This document shows positions 26,094 to 34,618 of a stretch of 64,000 nucleotides of DNA, piece by piece (positions within the stretch are counted from its first letter, which is position 1; the number at the start of each line of letters is the position of its first letter). The notes below the pieces were generated by a model. That model did not search any database. It saw only the letters and a list, made by a program, of their open reading frames with translations, and was not told where the DNA came from. The position numbers and the translations under genes were made by a program. Origin of the DNA: Natrinema salifodinae (lineage in GTDB: Archaea; Halobacteriota; Halobacteria; Halobacteriales; Natrialbaceae); contig NZ_FOIS01000004.1 in NCBI RefSeq assembly GCF_900110455.1, positions 124,001-188,000 of the forward strand, given 5' to 3'.

Positions 26094-27500
26094 ATGAGTA
26101 CGCAGGAGCAGTCGGCCGCCGCCACGACGACACGGACCCAGTCGCCGGACGCCGTCGTCGTCGGCGCCGGAACTGCAGGGTGCTACGCCGCAGCGACCAT
26201 CGCGCGGGAGGGGTACGACGTCGTCATCCTCGAACGCAAGTCCGAGGAGGAAGCGGGCCACATCGCCTGCGGCGACGCACTGAAGGGCGCGAGCGCGTTC
26301 CCCGAATCGATTCCCAAATCGCAGATCGAGCCCGCCTTCACGAACACGGCCGTCGACCACGGGCGCTTCGAGATCCCCCAGGAGGACACCGTCCTCGAGA
26401 TCCCCGTCCCCGGCGAACTGGCCGTCATCGACCGCTGGGAGTACGGCCGCCGGATCATCGAAGGGGCCGACGAAGCGGGGGTTGACCTCCACTACAATAC
26501 CGTCGTCCAGAACGTCGTCCAGGCCGACGACGGCCGCGTCACGGGGGTCGAAGCGATTCGCGAGGGCGAATCCCTCGAGTACGAAGCCGACATCGTCATC
26601 GACGCCGCGGGCTCGCTGTCCGTGTTGCAGGACAACGTCGACTTCTCGGAGTCGACCTTCGACACGAACGTCAACTACAGCCACTTTTGTTCGGCCTACC
26701 GCGAGATCGTCCACGTCGAAGAGCCCGTCGAGTGGGACGACGCGCTGGTCTTCAAGCCGACCGAGCGGGCCGCGGGCTACCTCTGGTACTTCCCGCGCAC
26801 GGAAACGGAGATCAACGCCGGGCTGGGCTTCCAGATGACCGAGGAGCCGATGAAGCTCGTCGACGACCTCAAGCGCGACCTCGAGAACCGCACCGAATTC
26901 CGGAACGCGGAGGTCGAGGACAAGCTCGGCGCCGCCCTCCCGACGCGACGGCCCTACGACTCCGCCGTCCACCCCGGCTACATGGCCGTCGGCGACGCCG
27001 CCGGTCACGTCAACCCCACGACGGGCGGGGGCATCGCCGGCGCTGCCTACGCCGGTAAGTACGCCGCCGACCAGGCCATCGAGGCGCTCGAGACCGACGA
27101 CTACGGCGAGGACATGCTCTGGAAGTACAACGAGCGCGTAATGGACCACTTCGGCGCGCGCTACGCCGCCTTAGACGTCTACAACATCCTCTCGACGGCC
27201 GTCGACGTCGACGACCTGATGGGACTGCTCGCGGCGATGCCTGGCGAGAAACTCGCCGAGGCCCTCTACTCGGGCAGCACGGATATCGGGCTCAAGCTCA
27301 AACTCGAGGCGCTGCTCAAGAGCCGCGGCCACTGGGGCACGATCTGGAACCTCTACAAGACCAAGCGCCGGGCAGACGAGCTGCTCGCCCACTACGAGAA
27401 GTATCCGACGAGCCCCGAGGGACTCTCGGGCTGGCAGGATCGGCGCGACGAGCTGATGGACGCGGTCTACGAGACGACCGGGGCCGACCCCAAGTACTAA
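26094..27500 (+). CDS. Geranylgeranyl reductase family flavoprotein
   Basis: 468 residues. The FAD-binding Rossmann loop is VVVGAGTAGCYAAATIAREGYDVVILERK (residues about 20-48), and the second FAD motif GYMAVGDAAGHVNPTTGGGIAGAAYAG is near 300. HIACGDALKG carries the substrate-site Cys region typical of archaeal digeranylgeranylglycerophospholipid reductases. The enzyme saturates the isoprenoid chains of archaeal membrane lipids. Several paralogues exist in haloarchaea and the C-terminal 100 residues here (LLKSRGHWGTIWNLYKTKRRADELL) are helical. The specific substrate (lipid, quinone or carotenoid precursor) is not determined. A TATA-like stretch cannot be assigned with confidence. Confidence 0.88.
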   Translation: MSTQEQSAAATTTRTQSPDAVVVGAGTAGCYAAATIAREGYDVVILERKSEEEAGHIACGDALKGASAFPESIPKSQIEPAFTNTAVDHGRFEIPQEDTVLEIPVPGELAVIDRWEYGRRIIEGADEAGVDLHYNTVVQNVVQADDGRVTGVEAIREGESLEYEADIVIDAAGSLSVLQDNVDFSESTFDTNVNYSHFCSAYREIVHVEEPVEWDDALVFKPTERAAGYLWYFPRTETEINAGLGFQMTEEPMKLVDDLKRDLENRTEFRNAEVEDKLGAALPTRRPYDSAVHPGYMAVGDAAGHVNPTTGGGIAGAAYAGKYAADQAIEALETDDYGEDMLWKYNERVMDHFGARYAALDVYNILSTAVDVDDLMGLLAAMPGEKLAEALYSGSTDIGLKLKLEALLKSRGHWGTIWNLYKTKRRADELLAHYEKYPTSPEGLSGWQDRRDELMDAVYETTGADPKY

Positions 27501-27507
27501 CAGCGGA

Positions 27508-27800
27508 ATTTCACGCTGCGGTCCGGTTCGCTCGCGACGGGAATGCCGTCACGAGCGAACTATCCTTCGGTGAAGTTTCGATCAAAAGCCTCCTCCTTCC
27601 CGTTCGGCGTCGCGAAGCGACGTCTTCAGGTCAATCGTCGGCCCGCTCGCTCACTACGTTCGCTCGCGGTCAGTACCGGTGACGGCCTGCCCTCCCCCGC
27701 TGAGCGGACGCTTGCGTCCGCGATGCACGGAAGAGCTTGCTCTTCCGGTGGGTCGCGGACTCCTCAGAGCGCTCGGTGCCCGCTTCCGGCCGATAATCGA
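27508..27800. repeat. Dispersed intergenic repeat, copy 1
   Basis: This convergent gap shares ordered blocks with 34380-34590: TCGTCGGCCCGCTCGC, then GTGACGGCCTGCCCT, then a GTCGCGGACTCCT-like block, then GCTCGGTGCCCGCT and a final GACCGAT/GGCCGAT-like end. It includes small hairpins (GGAAGAGC-TTGC-TCTTCC, GCGGACGC-TTGC-GTCCGC). No protein is encoded convincingly. Confidence 0.6.
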
Positions 27801-27845
27801 TCGAGACGTTCGGATCGGTCGGACACTGGAGACGAGGCATCCGAC

Positions 27846-29126
27846 TCAGGGGCGCTCGCGACCGATCCGCTCGATCGCACCCGCCAGCACGTCGATCCCG
27901 TGGCCGATGCTCGCCTCGTCGATGTCGAAGGTCGCCGTGTGGTGGCCGCCGGGGTGGTCGGTGCCGACGCCGACGTAGCAGGCGTTCCCGCCGTTTTCCT
28001 GAACCGCTCGCATCAGGAAGGTCGCGTCCTCGCTGCCGCCGAGTTCGTCCCGTTCGAGGACACGCTCGACGCCAGGCGTCTCGCCCGCGACGTCGGCGAC
28101 GATCGAGACGAGTGCTTCGTCGCTCGTCGCGCTCGGCGCTTCGGCGCCGGGCTCGACGTCGACCTCGCAGTCGTGCATCTCGGCGGCGCTCCGGAGGACC
28201 CGCCGGGTCCGGCGTTTCATATACTCCATGAGGTCGGTCGTTTTGCCGCGGACTTCGGCGACGAGCCTGGCCTCGTCCGGAATGACGTTGGCGGCGCTGC
28301 CGCCTTCCACGACGCCCGCGTTGACCCGGGTCGCGCCGTCGTTGTGCCGGGGGATGCCGTAGAGGTTCTGGACGGCCGTCGCCATCGCCTGGACGGCGTT
28401 GCGACCCTGTTCGGGGTGGCCGCCCGCGTGGGCGGACTCGCCCGCGAACTCGGCTTCGAGGTGCGAGACCGCGAGGAAGCCGTCGATGCCGGCGACGATC
28501 TCGCCGGTCGGGTGGTCGAGGCCGATGTGGACCGCAAGCAGGGAGTCGACGTCCCGAATGTGCTCGCTCTCGGCCATCGACTTGGCGCCGCCGACGACCT
28601 CCTCGGCGGGCTGGAAGAACACCTTCAACGTGCCCGAGAAGTCGCTCTCGGCGATCCGCTCGAGCACGCTGACGCCGATGGTAGCGTGGGCGTCGTGGCC
28701 GCAGGCGTGCATCGCGCCCTCGCGTTCGGAGCGAAACCCCGCCGCGGCGGGCCGGTGGTCCGGGTCGTCGGACTCCGTTCGGGGGAGAGCGTCGATGTCG
28801 ACGCGCAGGCCGACGGTCGGTCCCTCGCCGCGCTCGAGGACGGCGACCGCACCCGTGTAGCCGCCCTCGAGTCGCTCGAGGAGGTCGTCGTCGACGCCCG
28901 CGGTACGGGCCTGCTCGTACCAGTGGGTGAGTTCCGCGTCACCGGGCAGGGCCATCCGGTGCTCGCCCGCGAGGGCGTCCGGTCCGACGTGCAGTTCGGC
29001 GAGTTCGTCGCCGAGTCGCGACTCGAGTTCGTCGACGATCCGGGCGGTGGTGTAGAACTCGCGCCAGGCGGGTTCGGGAGTGCGGTGCAGGTCGCGGCGC
29101 AGCGAGACGAGATCGTCCGCGGTCAT
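27846..29126 (-). CDS. M20 family amidohydrolase, AbgA-like
   Basis: 426 residues. Metal-binding and catalytic motifs of M20D peptidases are present: LRVDIDALP, MHACGHDAHATIGVSVLER, FFQPAEEVVGGAKSM and the late HTATFDIDE. The dimerisation domain lies at about 200-320 (ESAHAGGHPEQGRNAVQAM). The closest recognised relatives are the p-aminobenzoyl-glutamate hydrolase A subunit and indole-acetyl-amino-acid hydrolases. The extended N-terminal segment with HVGPDALAGEHRMALPGDAELTHWYEQAR is typical of the AbgA type. Substrate is likely an N-acyl or aminobenzoyl amino acid; a link with the pab genes in the window is only suggestive. Ends in the convergent repeat region. Confidence 0.85.
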   Translation of the reverse strand: MTADDLVSLRRDLHRTPEPAWREFYTTARIVDELESRLGDELAELHVGPDALAGEHRMALPGDAELTHWYEQARTAGVDDDLLERLEGGYTGAVAVLERGEGPTVGLRVDIDALPRTESDDPDHRPAAAGFRSEREGAMHACGHDAHATIGVSVLERIAESDFSGTLKVFFQPAEEVVGGAKSMAESEHIRDVDSLLAVHIGLDHPTGEIVAGIDGFLAVSHLEAEFAGESAHAGGHPEQGRNAVQAMATAVQNLYGIPRHNDGATRVNAGVVEGGSAANVIPDEARLVAEVRGKTTDLMEYMKRRTRRVLRSAAEMHDCEVDVEPGAEAPSATSDEALVSIVADVAGETPGVERVLERDELGGSEDATFLMRAVQENGGNACYVGVGTDHPGGHHTATFDIDEASIGHGIDVLAGAIERIGRERP

Positions 29127-29168
29127 ACCTCGACCTCGACGGGAACGGTGAAAAATACTAGTGAGAGG

Positions 29169-29504
29169 TCAGTTTCCGCGACCCGCGCCGTGGATCTGCT
29201 CGACCTCGGCCTCGATGTGGACCGAGTCCGGGAAGTCCTGCGAGGCGATGTTTCGCGCGAGGTTGTCGTGGCCGTGAATCTCGAGTTCGCGGGTGAAAAC
29301 CGTGTAGTCCCACGAGGAGAACTGCCGATCGTCGTCGGCGTGGAGTCGGCAGTGCTGGGGGACCGAGAGCTTCTCCGGCGGATGGGAGTGCGGGCCTTTC
29401 AGCGCCGCTCCCTTTCGCTCTGCGGTGGCTTTGATGTCCTCGACGATACCATCGAGTGCGGCTCGATCGCCGCTCTGGAGGGTGAGACGGGTGACGAAGG
29501 TCAT
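29169..29504 (-). CDS. uS10/mL48-like protein (ribosomal S10 paralogue)
   Basis: 111 residues. MTFVTRLTLQSGDRAALDGIVEDIKATAERKGAALKGPHSHPPEKLSVPQ has the strand-helix order of ribosomal protein uS10, where the loop after KGP normally contacts 16S rRNA. The C-terminal part (SSWDYTVFTRELEIHGHDNLARNIASQDFPDSVHIEAEV) completes the alpha/beta fold. It is not the canonical rps10, which sits next to EF-1alpha in archaea. It may bind RNA or be a specialised ribosome component. It lies upstream of the M20 gene on the same strand with a 42-bp gap, so co-transcription is likely. Confidence 0.75.
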   Translation of the reverse strand: MTFVTRLTLQSGDRAALDGIVEDIKATAERKGAALKGPHSHPPEKLSVPQHCRLHADDDRQFSSWDYTVFTRELEIHGHDNLARNIASQDFPDSVHIEAEVEQIHGAGRGN

Positions 29505-29751
29505 GGCTGGTGCTGTCGAATACGTCCACGGTGGGCGCGTAAAAACTTGCTGAGACGCGGTGGTTCCGGCCCTGGTCCTGAGCCCGATCTCAAGTCCCGG
29601 GTCCGGCCGCCGTTGCCGTCACTACGCGGCCGAGCGGCTGAACGACTGCGGACGATCGGCGGCCGATCGCCTGCGAATCGACTCCCGCAATCAGTGTACG
29701 CTGGACGAACAGTCCGATATTCTCTTAACGTCGCACCTGTTAGCCCAGTTA

Positions 29752-30183
29752 ATGGCAGTCGAAGCTACGAGCGCAGGCGCGATCCTCTTCCGCGATACGC
29801 GGGGCCGGCGCGAGTATCTTCTACTCAAGAGCCGCCCAGGGGACTGGGAGTTCCCGAAGGGCGGTGTCGAAGGAGATGAAGAACTACAACAGACGGCTAT
29901 CCGCGAAGTAAAGGAAGAGGCAGGTATCGAACAGTTCCGGCTACTCGACGGCTTTCGCAAGGACTACGATTACGTCTTCGAGGCGAACGGCAAGACCATC
30001 CACAAGACCGTTCACCTCTTCATTGCGAAGTCGTTCGAGGCAAGCGCGGAACTCTCGAACGAACACCGTGACCTGCAGTGGCGCGATTACGAACAGGCGG
30101 TAAACACCGTCACGCAGGACGGCCCCCGCGAGATCCTCGAACAGGCCCACGAGTTCCTCGACGAACACGAGGACGAAGAGTAG
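29752..30183 (+). CDS. Nudix hydrolase, bis(5'-nucleosyl)-tetraphosphatase-like
   Basis: 143 residues. The full Nudix box GGVEGDEELQQTAIREVKEEAGI fits G-x5-E-x7-R-E-U-x-E-E-x-G-U. The N-terminus ATSAGAILFRDTRGRREYLLLKSRPGDWEFPKG and the late VHLFIAKSFEASAELSNEHRDLQWRDYEQA match archaeal/eukaryotic Ap4A hydrolases. The enzyme probably removes dinucleoside polyphosphates or other Nudix substrates. The ATG at 29752 directly precedes the fold; the frame upstream to 29560 is rejected. TCTCTTAACG and GTTAGC upstream are weak promoter candidates. Confidence 0.85.
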   Translation: MAVEATSAGAILFRDTRGRREYLLLKSRPGDWEFPKGGVEGDEELQQTAIREVKEEAGIEQFRLLDGFRKDYDYVFEANGKTIHKTVHLFIAKSFEASAELSNEHRDLQWRDYEQAVNTVTQDGPREILEQAHEFLDEHEDEE

Positions 30184-30442
30184 TCGCATCCGGACGGCCC
30201 TCCGGCCGTCTCACGGATCACGGCACCGGCACCGTCATCACTCCCGTGACACGCCGCCCGTCGATTCCCGATCTGCGACGATTCGTCGGCCCGTTCTGAG
30301 TGGAGATAAACCGGTCAGCGACGGTGCTGCGGTTTTCTCACCGCCACCAACTCCGCCGGCGTCACCCGCCGTTGGCCCGCCCTCGTTCTCGCTCGTCGAC
30401 CGATCGAACAGCGCTTTTGCGCTCGCGTTTCTAAGGGCCACC

Positions 30443-31525
30443 GTGGACCCACACACTGCCGAGTTCGGGTTCGAACTACGCGTCTGCCGGTGGGCCGAGA
30501 TGGCCTGGCCGCCCGGCGAACCGGCCGGCGACGACAGCGAAATCATCGTCGCCCGCCAGCTCGGAACGAAGGGGCGCCGCTGGGACACGATCGTCCTCGA
30601 GTGCGATCCCGAGGGGCTTCGCCGGCGAGCGAACTTCGGCCCCGATCGGCTGGACGGCGACCTTCGCCACGTCGTCCGGAACGCGCCCGCGGAGTGGACC
30701 TACTACCGCGACGCCCTTCCACATCCCGGCTACCCCTGGCGGTACGTCCGCGAGGCGATCCACCGCGCCGACGACCGCGGCATTCTCGAGACCCGCAAGT
30801 CGGGGAACCGGATCGAGATCCGCCGGAAGTGGCCCTATCCCGATTGGGTCGATCGGATCGTCGCCATCGAGAACAAACCCGACTTGGACGCCAGCGCCGC
30901 CCGCGCGCTCGGCTCGCAACTCGAGTACGACGTCGCCGTCGGCCTGGCCGACGAGGTCTGGGTCGCGACCCGGCCGACGGGCGAGCGCGTCGAACCCGTC
31001 CTCTTCGAGGATCTGCCGGTCGAGGCGGGGATCCTGGCGTTCGATCCCGCGGCCCCGACCGCCGAGGTGGCCTGGTACCCGCGCTCGCTCGCGGTCGACG
31101 AGCCGGGGACCCGGATCCTCGAGCGGCCCGACGGCGGCGCTCGGGACGACTCGGCGGCCCGGTTCGAGTACGTCGAGCCCGAGGCGAAGGCCGAAAAGCG
31201 GCTCGCAATCGCCGAGCGGGCCTACGAGCGCGGCTGGCGATCGTTTGTCGATACGATGCGTCCCGACTGCCGGCACTTTCAGTTACGGGCCGACGGAGTC
31301 GGAGACGCCGAGGCGGCCGGCTCGGGGACGGCCGGCCAGGCGCTGCCCTACTGCGCCGCCAAGGGGTGTGCCCAGACGGCCGCCGAGTGCGCCGGCACCT
31401 GTCCCGACTTCGAGCCGGAGCCGCCGGCCTGGCGAACCCGCGGCTGGCCGATCGAGGGCGGACCGGGAACCCGATACAAAGAGATTCTCGACCGACGCCG
31501 GCGGCGACGGCGGTCCGGGCTGTAG
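30443..31525 (+). CDS. DUF5787 protein with PD-(D/E)XK-like core and Cys cluster
   Basis: 360 residues from GTG. The segment RRWDTIVLECD (Asp48) followed by IVAIENKPDL (Glu143, Lys145) and GSQLEYDVAVGLADEVWVAT (Gln159) resembles a PD-(D/E)XK nuclease core. A cysteine cluster lies near the C-terminus (C276, C304, C309, C316, C320), together with C15 in LRVCRWAE. A spread of one N-terminal and several C-terminal cysteines is reminiscent of Fe-S nucleases such as Cas4/AddB, but no specific family beyond haloarchaeal DUF5787 is recognised. It ends in an Arg-rich tail. The function is unknown; a DNA repair or processing role is inference from the fold only. Confidence 0.7.
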   Translation: MDPHTAEFGFELRVCRWAEMAWPPGEPAGDDSEIIVARQLGTKGRRWDTIVLECDPEGLRRRANFGPDRLDGDLRHVVRNAPAEWTYYRDALPHPGYPWRYVREAIHRADDRGILETRKSGNRIEIRRKWPYPDWVDRIVAIENKPDLDASAARALGSQLEYDVAVGLADEVWVATRPTGERVEPVLFEDLPVEAGILAFDPAAPTAEVAWYPRSLAVDEPGTRILERPDGGARDDSAARFEYVEPEAKAEKRLAIAERAYERGWRSFVDTMRPDCRHFQLRADGVGDAEAAGSGTAGQALPYCAAKGCAQTAAECAGTCPDFEPEPPAWRTRGWPIEGGPGTRYKEILDRRRRRRRSGL

Positions 31526-31569
31526 CAGCTGCCAGACCCGACCGTCGCGACCCCAAGATCCCAACTGCT

Positions 31570-32073
31570 TCAGTCCGACACGTCGACCTCGAGGTCCTCG
31601 CGCTCGACGGCCAGGCGGAACGTAGGAACGGTGCGGTACTCGACTTCGACGACGCCCTTGCGGCGCAGGCTCTGGAGGCCCGAGCGGACGTCCTCGGCCT
31701 CGGGGTCGACGTCGTACTCGTCCCGGAGCGCGTGCAACACCGAGACGACGCTCTCGGACTCCGCCTCGGGTCCGGCCAACACCGCGACGATCTGCGCCTG
31801 GAGTTCGGGCACGCGGATCCGGGAGGGGACCCCCTCGTCCTCCGGATCGCTCTCAATCCCGGGCTCGACGTCGACCAGGTCGGCCGCCTCGGCGGTCGCC
31901 CGGATCAGGCTGTTGTCGTCCCGGAAGTAGTAGTCGCCGAGTTCGTTCTCCAAGTACTGGTGGACCTCGCTGCCGCTGTCTAACTCCCACCGCTCCTGGA
32001 GCTCGGAATTCTTCGTCGGCTGTAGCTCCACCACGTCCGCCAACCGTTCTTTGGCCTCCTCCGAGAGGGTCAT
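31570..32073 (-). CDS. DUF5797-type HTH protein
   Basis: 167 residues. The N-terminal MTLSEEAKERLADVVELQPTKNSELQERWELDSGSEVHQYLENELGDYYFRDDNSLIRAT is a winged-helix-like region characteristic of haloarchaeal DUF5797. The C-terminal half (VPELQAQIVAVLAGPEAESESVVSVLHALRDEYDVDPEAEDVRSGLQSLRRKGVVEVEYRTVPTFRLA) is a second winged-helix-like unit. A small predicted DNA-binding protein without known targets. The ATG at 32073 begins the domain; the frame upstream is not conserved-looking. Confidence 0.7.
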   Translation of the reverse strand: MTLSEEAKERLADVVELQPTKNSELQERWELDSGSEVHQYLENELGDYYFRDDNSLIRATAEAADLVDVEPGIESDPEDEGVPSRIRVPELQAQIVAVLAGPEAESESVVSVLHALRDEYDVDPEAEDVRSGLQSLRRKGVVEVEYRTVPTFRLAVEREDLEVDVSD

Positions 32074-32281
32074 CGTGGCATCGTATGCGGATCCGCTACT
32101 TTTGCGTTGCGTCACGCCCGATTCAGCGCGGCAGTCACTTGACTCGGTCGTACGACGGCGTTGAAAGCCCCGAACACCGCGTTCAGTCTCGCTCGGCAAA
32201 AACGGTCGGACGGGGACGAGTCGATCGGCGATCGGTCTCCGTCGGCGCTCTTTCGCGCGATACCGGTTCGTTCCGGCCCGG

Positions 32282-33571
32282 TCAATCGTCTCCGACGACC
32301 GGCACCGACGCCGTCGTCTCGAGGGTCTCTTCGACCTGCGTGTAGACGAGGATCGCCCCGAGGACGGCCAGGCCGGTGCCGAAGACGAACGGCACTTCGA
32401 AGCCGTACCCGACGAGCGCGCCCGACGACAGCGGACCGAGCGCGATCCCGTAGCCGAACGCCATCGTGAGGATCGAAAGCTTCGACCCCGACTCGCCCTC
32501 GCCGGCCAGGTCGCCCGCCAGGGCCAGCGACGGCGCGAACACCATCGCGGCGGCGACGCCCTGGAACAGCCTGGCGACGAACATCAGCGCGGAGGAGAGG
32601 AGATAGCCCTGCGCGAGCGTCGTCGGGATCAGCAACACCATGCCGGCGACGATGAACGGCCGCCGGCCGTAGCGGTCGCAAGCCCGTCCGATCGGGGTCT
32701 GGAGGGCGACCTGCGAGATGATAAACGCCGCGAACTGGAGGCCGAACCAGGTCGCGCCCTGCTCTAAGCGCGCGTTCACCTGCGGCTGGATGGTCGCGAA
32801 CAGCGCGATCGCGGTCGCCATGAACAGCGACGCGACGCCGAGGGTGAAGATCGGATCGAGCAGGTTCGGTCCCGAGCGGTCGCGGATCGGGATCGAGAGG
32901 TCCGCGCCGGCGTTGGCCGCCGTCGACTCCGGATCGGAGACGAGGACCGTCACCAGCAGGTAGCTCGTCGTCGCTGCGATCGTCGCGATGTAGAAGGCGG
33001 CCTCGAATCCGCCGACCGTCACCCCGCCGGGGAGCGCGTAGGGGCCGCGGCTCACGACGGCGCCGGCCACGGCGGGTCCGGCTCCGAAGCCGACCAGGCG
33101 AAAGGTGTTGTAGACGCCCATGTTCCCGCCGCGGTCCCCGCGGGTCGCGAGTTCGTTCACGAGCGCGACCGACGACGGGACGATGAAGGCGACGCTGACG
33201 CCCTGCAGCCCGCGGATGGCCAGCAGCGAGAGGTACGTCTCCGCGAAGACGTAGGCCAGGTTCGTCATCGCCAGGCCGGCGAGCCCGATCAGGATAAACG
33301 GCTTCCGGCGGCCGAGTCGGTCCGAGAACCGACCCGTGAACGGTTGGACGCTGCTGTTGAGAAAGCCGAACAGCGAGAGGATGACGCCGATGATCATCGA
33401 CTCTCCGAGGCCGAACGCCGTCCCGCCGACGACGTCGCTGGTCACGTACAGCGGGATGACGATGATCAGAAACGAGTTGCCGATTCCGTCGGCCATCCGG
33501 GCGCCGGCCAGGGCGAGCACCCGCCGGTCGACGGCGAACGGCGCGATCAGCCGCTCCGCGAGTCGTCGCAT
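32282..33571 (-). CDS. MFS transporter
   Basis: 429 residues with about 12 transmembrane helices. The MFS motif-A-like loop between helices 2 and 3 is GRFSDRLGRRKPFILIG, and its second-half counterpart is IGRACDRYGRRPFIVAG. The first half begins DRRVLALAGARMADGIGNSFLIIVIPLY. The architecture fits drug/metabolite or multidrug efflux MFS proteins, but the substrate cannot be predicted. The N-terminus has no signal peptide. It is divergent from the DUF5789 gene with 125 bp between them. Confidence 0.9.
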   Translation of the reverse strand: MRRLAERLIAPFAVDRRVLALAGARMADGIGNSFLIIVIPLYVTSDVVGGTAFGLGESMIIGVILSLFGFLNSSVQPFTGRFSDRLGRRKPFILIGLAGLAMTNLAYVFAETYLSLLAIRGLQGVSVAFIVPSSVALVNELATRGDRGGNMGVYNTFRLVGFGAGPAVAGAVVSRGPYALPGGVTVGGFEAAFYIATIAATTSYLLVTVLVSDPESTAANAGADLSIPIRDRSGPNLLDPIFTLGVASLFMATAIALFATIQPQVNARLEQGATWFGLQFAAFIISQVALQTPIGRACDRYGRRPFIVAGMVLLIPTTLAQGYLLSSALMFVARLFQGVAAAMVFAPSLALAGDLAGEGESGSKLSILTMAFGYGIALGPLSSGALVGYGFEVPFVFGTGLAVLGAILVYTQVEETLETTASVPVVGDD

Positions 33572-33696
33572 CGACTCTACGTGCGGTAGCGTGCCCGATT
33601 ATAGTTTCGAACCGAAACGTTGACCGGTATCAATCGACGGGACAGTCCGTCCGACCCGGGGAGAGCTACAAGCCACCCGCTAGCGTCCGTTCACTC

Positions 33697-33951
33697 ATGA
33701 CCGACGTCAAACTCAGCCGCGTCGAAACCGTCCTCGACGACCTCGACTATCCCGCCTCGAACGATCAGGCGGCCGCCGAATTCGAGGACGTCACGCTCCT
33801 GCTCGCCGACGGCGAACGAAACCTGGGCGACCTCGTCGAGCGGATCGACAGCGATCGCTTCGAGTCGGTCGACGACCTCAAGTCGGCGTTGCACAACGTC
33901 CTCCCGCGGGAGGCCGTCGGCGAGCCATACCAGTCGGAAGGCGAGGGATAG
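33697..33951 (+). CDS. DUF5789 family small protein
   Basis: 84 residues. KLSRVETVLDDLDYPASNDQAAAEFEDVTLLLADGERNLGDLVERIDSDRFESVDDLKSALHNVLPREAVGEPYQ is the full haloarchaeal DUF5789 sequence. It is highly acidic and helical. No function is known. The ATG at 33697 lies at the start of the conserved block. Followed by tfs after 116 bp on the same strand. Confidence 0.8.
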   Translation: MTDVKLSRVETVLDDLDYPASNDQAAAEFEDVTLLLADGERNLGDLVERIDSDRFESVDDLKSALHNVLPREAVGEPYQSEGEG

Positions 33952-34067
33952 GGACGAGCATCGCCGCCTGGCGACCGAGGCTCGGTCCGCATCCTTCCAT
34001 CTGCCGGATTCGGGGACGGCGGTAAACGGGTCCCTTAAGTCGCTCGACCCCCGTAGCCCGGACAACG

Positions 34068-34376
34068 ATGGAATTCTGCGACGAATGCGGTTCGATGATG
34101 AAGGCCGACGACGGGCTCTGGGAGTGCGGCAGTTGCGGCTTTACGAAGCCGAAAGGCGACGCCGACCAGTACATCGTCACCGACGATCAGGAAGCCGGCG
34201 AGATCATCGAGTCCTCCGGCGAGACCTCGCTGCCCGAGACCGACGCTCGCTGCCCCGAGTGTGGCAACGACCGCGCCCACTGGTACATGCAACAGATCCG
34301 CGCGGCCGACGAGTCCGAGACCCGCTTTTTCATCTGTACCGAGTGCGAGCACAAGTGGCGCGAGGACGACAACTAA
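34068..34376 (+). CDS. tfs: Transcription factor S (TFIIS-like cleavage factor)
   Basis: 102 residues. The N-terminal zinc ribbon (CDECGSMM and CGSCGF) and the C-terminal TFIIS-type ribbon (CPECGND and CTECEHKW) are intact. The acidic DE pair in the tip loop (RAADESETRFF) is the dinucleotide that enters the RNA polymerase funnel to promote cleavage of backtracked RNA. Length and layout match archaeal TFS. It converges on trmI through a repeat-filled gap. Confidence 0.95.
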   Translation: MEFCDECGSMMKADDGLWECGSCGFTKPKGDADQYIVTDDQEAGEIIESSGETSLPETDARCPECGNDRAHWYMQQIRAADESETRFFICTECEHKWREDDN

Positions 34377-34379
34377 CAA

Positions 34380-34590
34380 ACTTTTGCGCTGCGGGTGCGC
34401 CGAAGGCGCACCCTCGGCAAAGCGTTGCTGAAAAGCGCTCCTCCCTCCGTTCCGAGCACAGTGCGCTCTCCACGTCGGTCGTCGGCCCGCTCGCAGCCAC
34501 TGGCTGCTCGCGGTCGATGACGATGTGACGTGACGGCCTGCCCTTCCCCGGGTCACGGACACCTCGCGGTGCTCGGAGCCCGCTCTCGAC
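34380..34590. repeat. Dispersed intergenic repeat, copy 2
   Basis: Located in the convergent gap between tfs and trmI. It shares ordered blocks with 27508-27800 (TCGTCGGCCCGCTCGC, GTGACGGCCTGCCC, GTCACGGACACCT, GCTCGGAGCCCGCT). It opens with a hairpin, GGGTGCGCC-GAA-GGCGCACCC at 34396-34416, just after the tfs stop, which may serve as an RNA end signal. Confidence 0.6.
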
Positions 34591-34618
34591 CGATGAGTGA
34601 ACAGTAAAACGCGTCTCG

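Noticed and set aside
27543-29879. A 778-codon open frame on the plus strand
   Set aside because: It runs antisense to the M20 hydrolase and the uS10-like gene, both with intact motifs. High G+C suppresses stop codons in antisense frames, and its translation has no recognisable domain.
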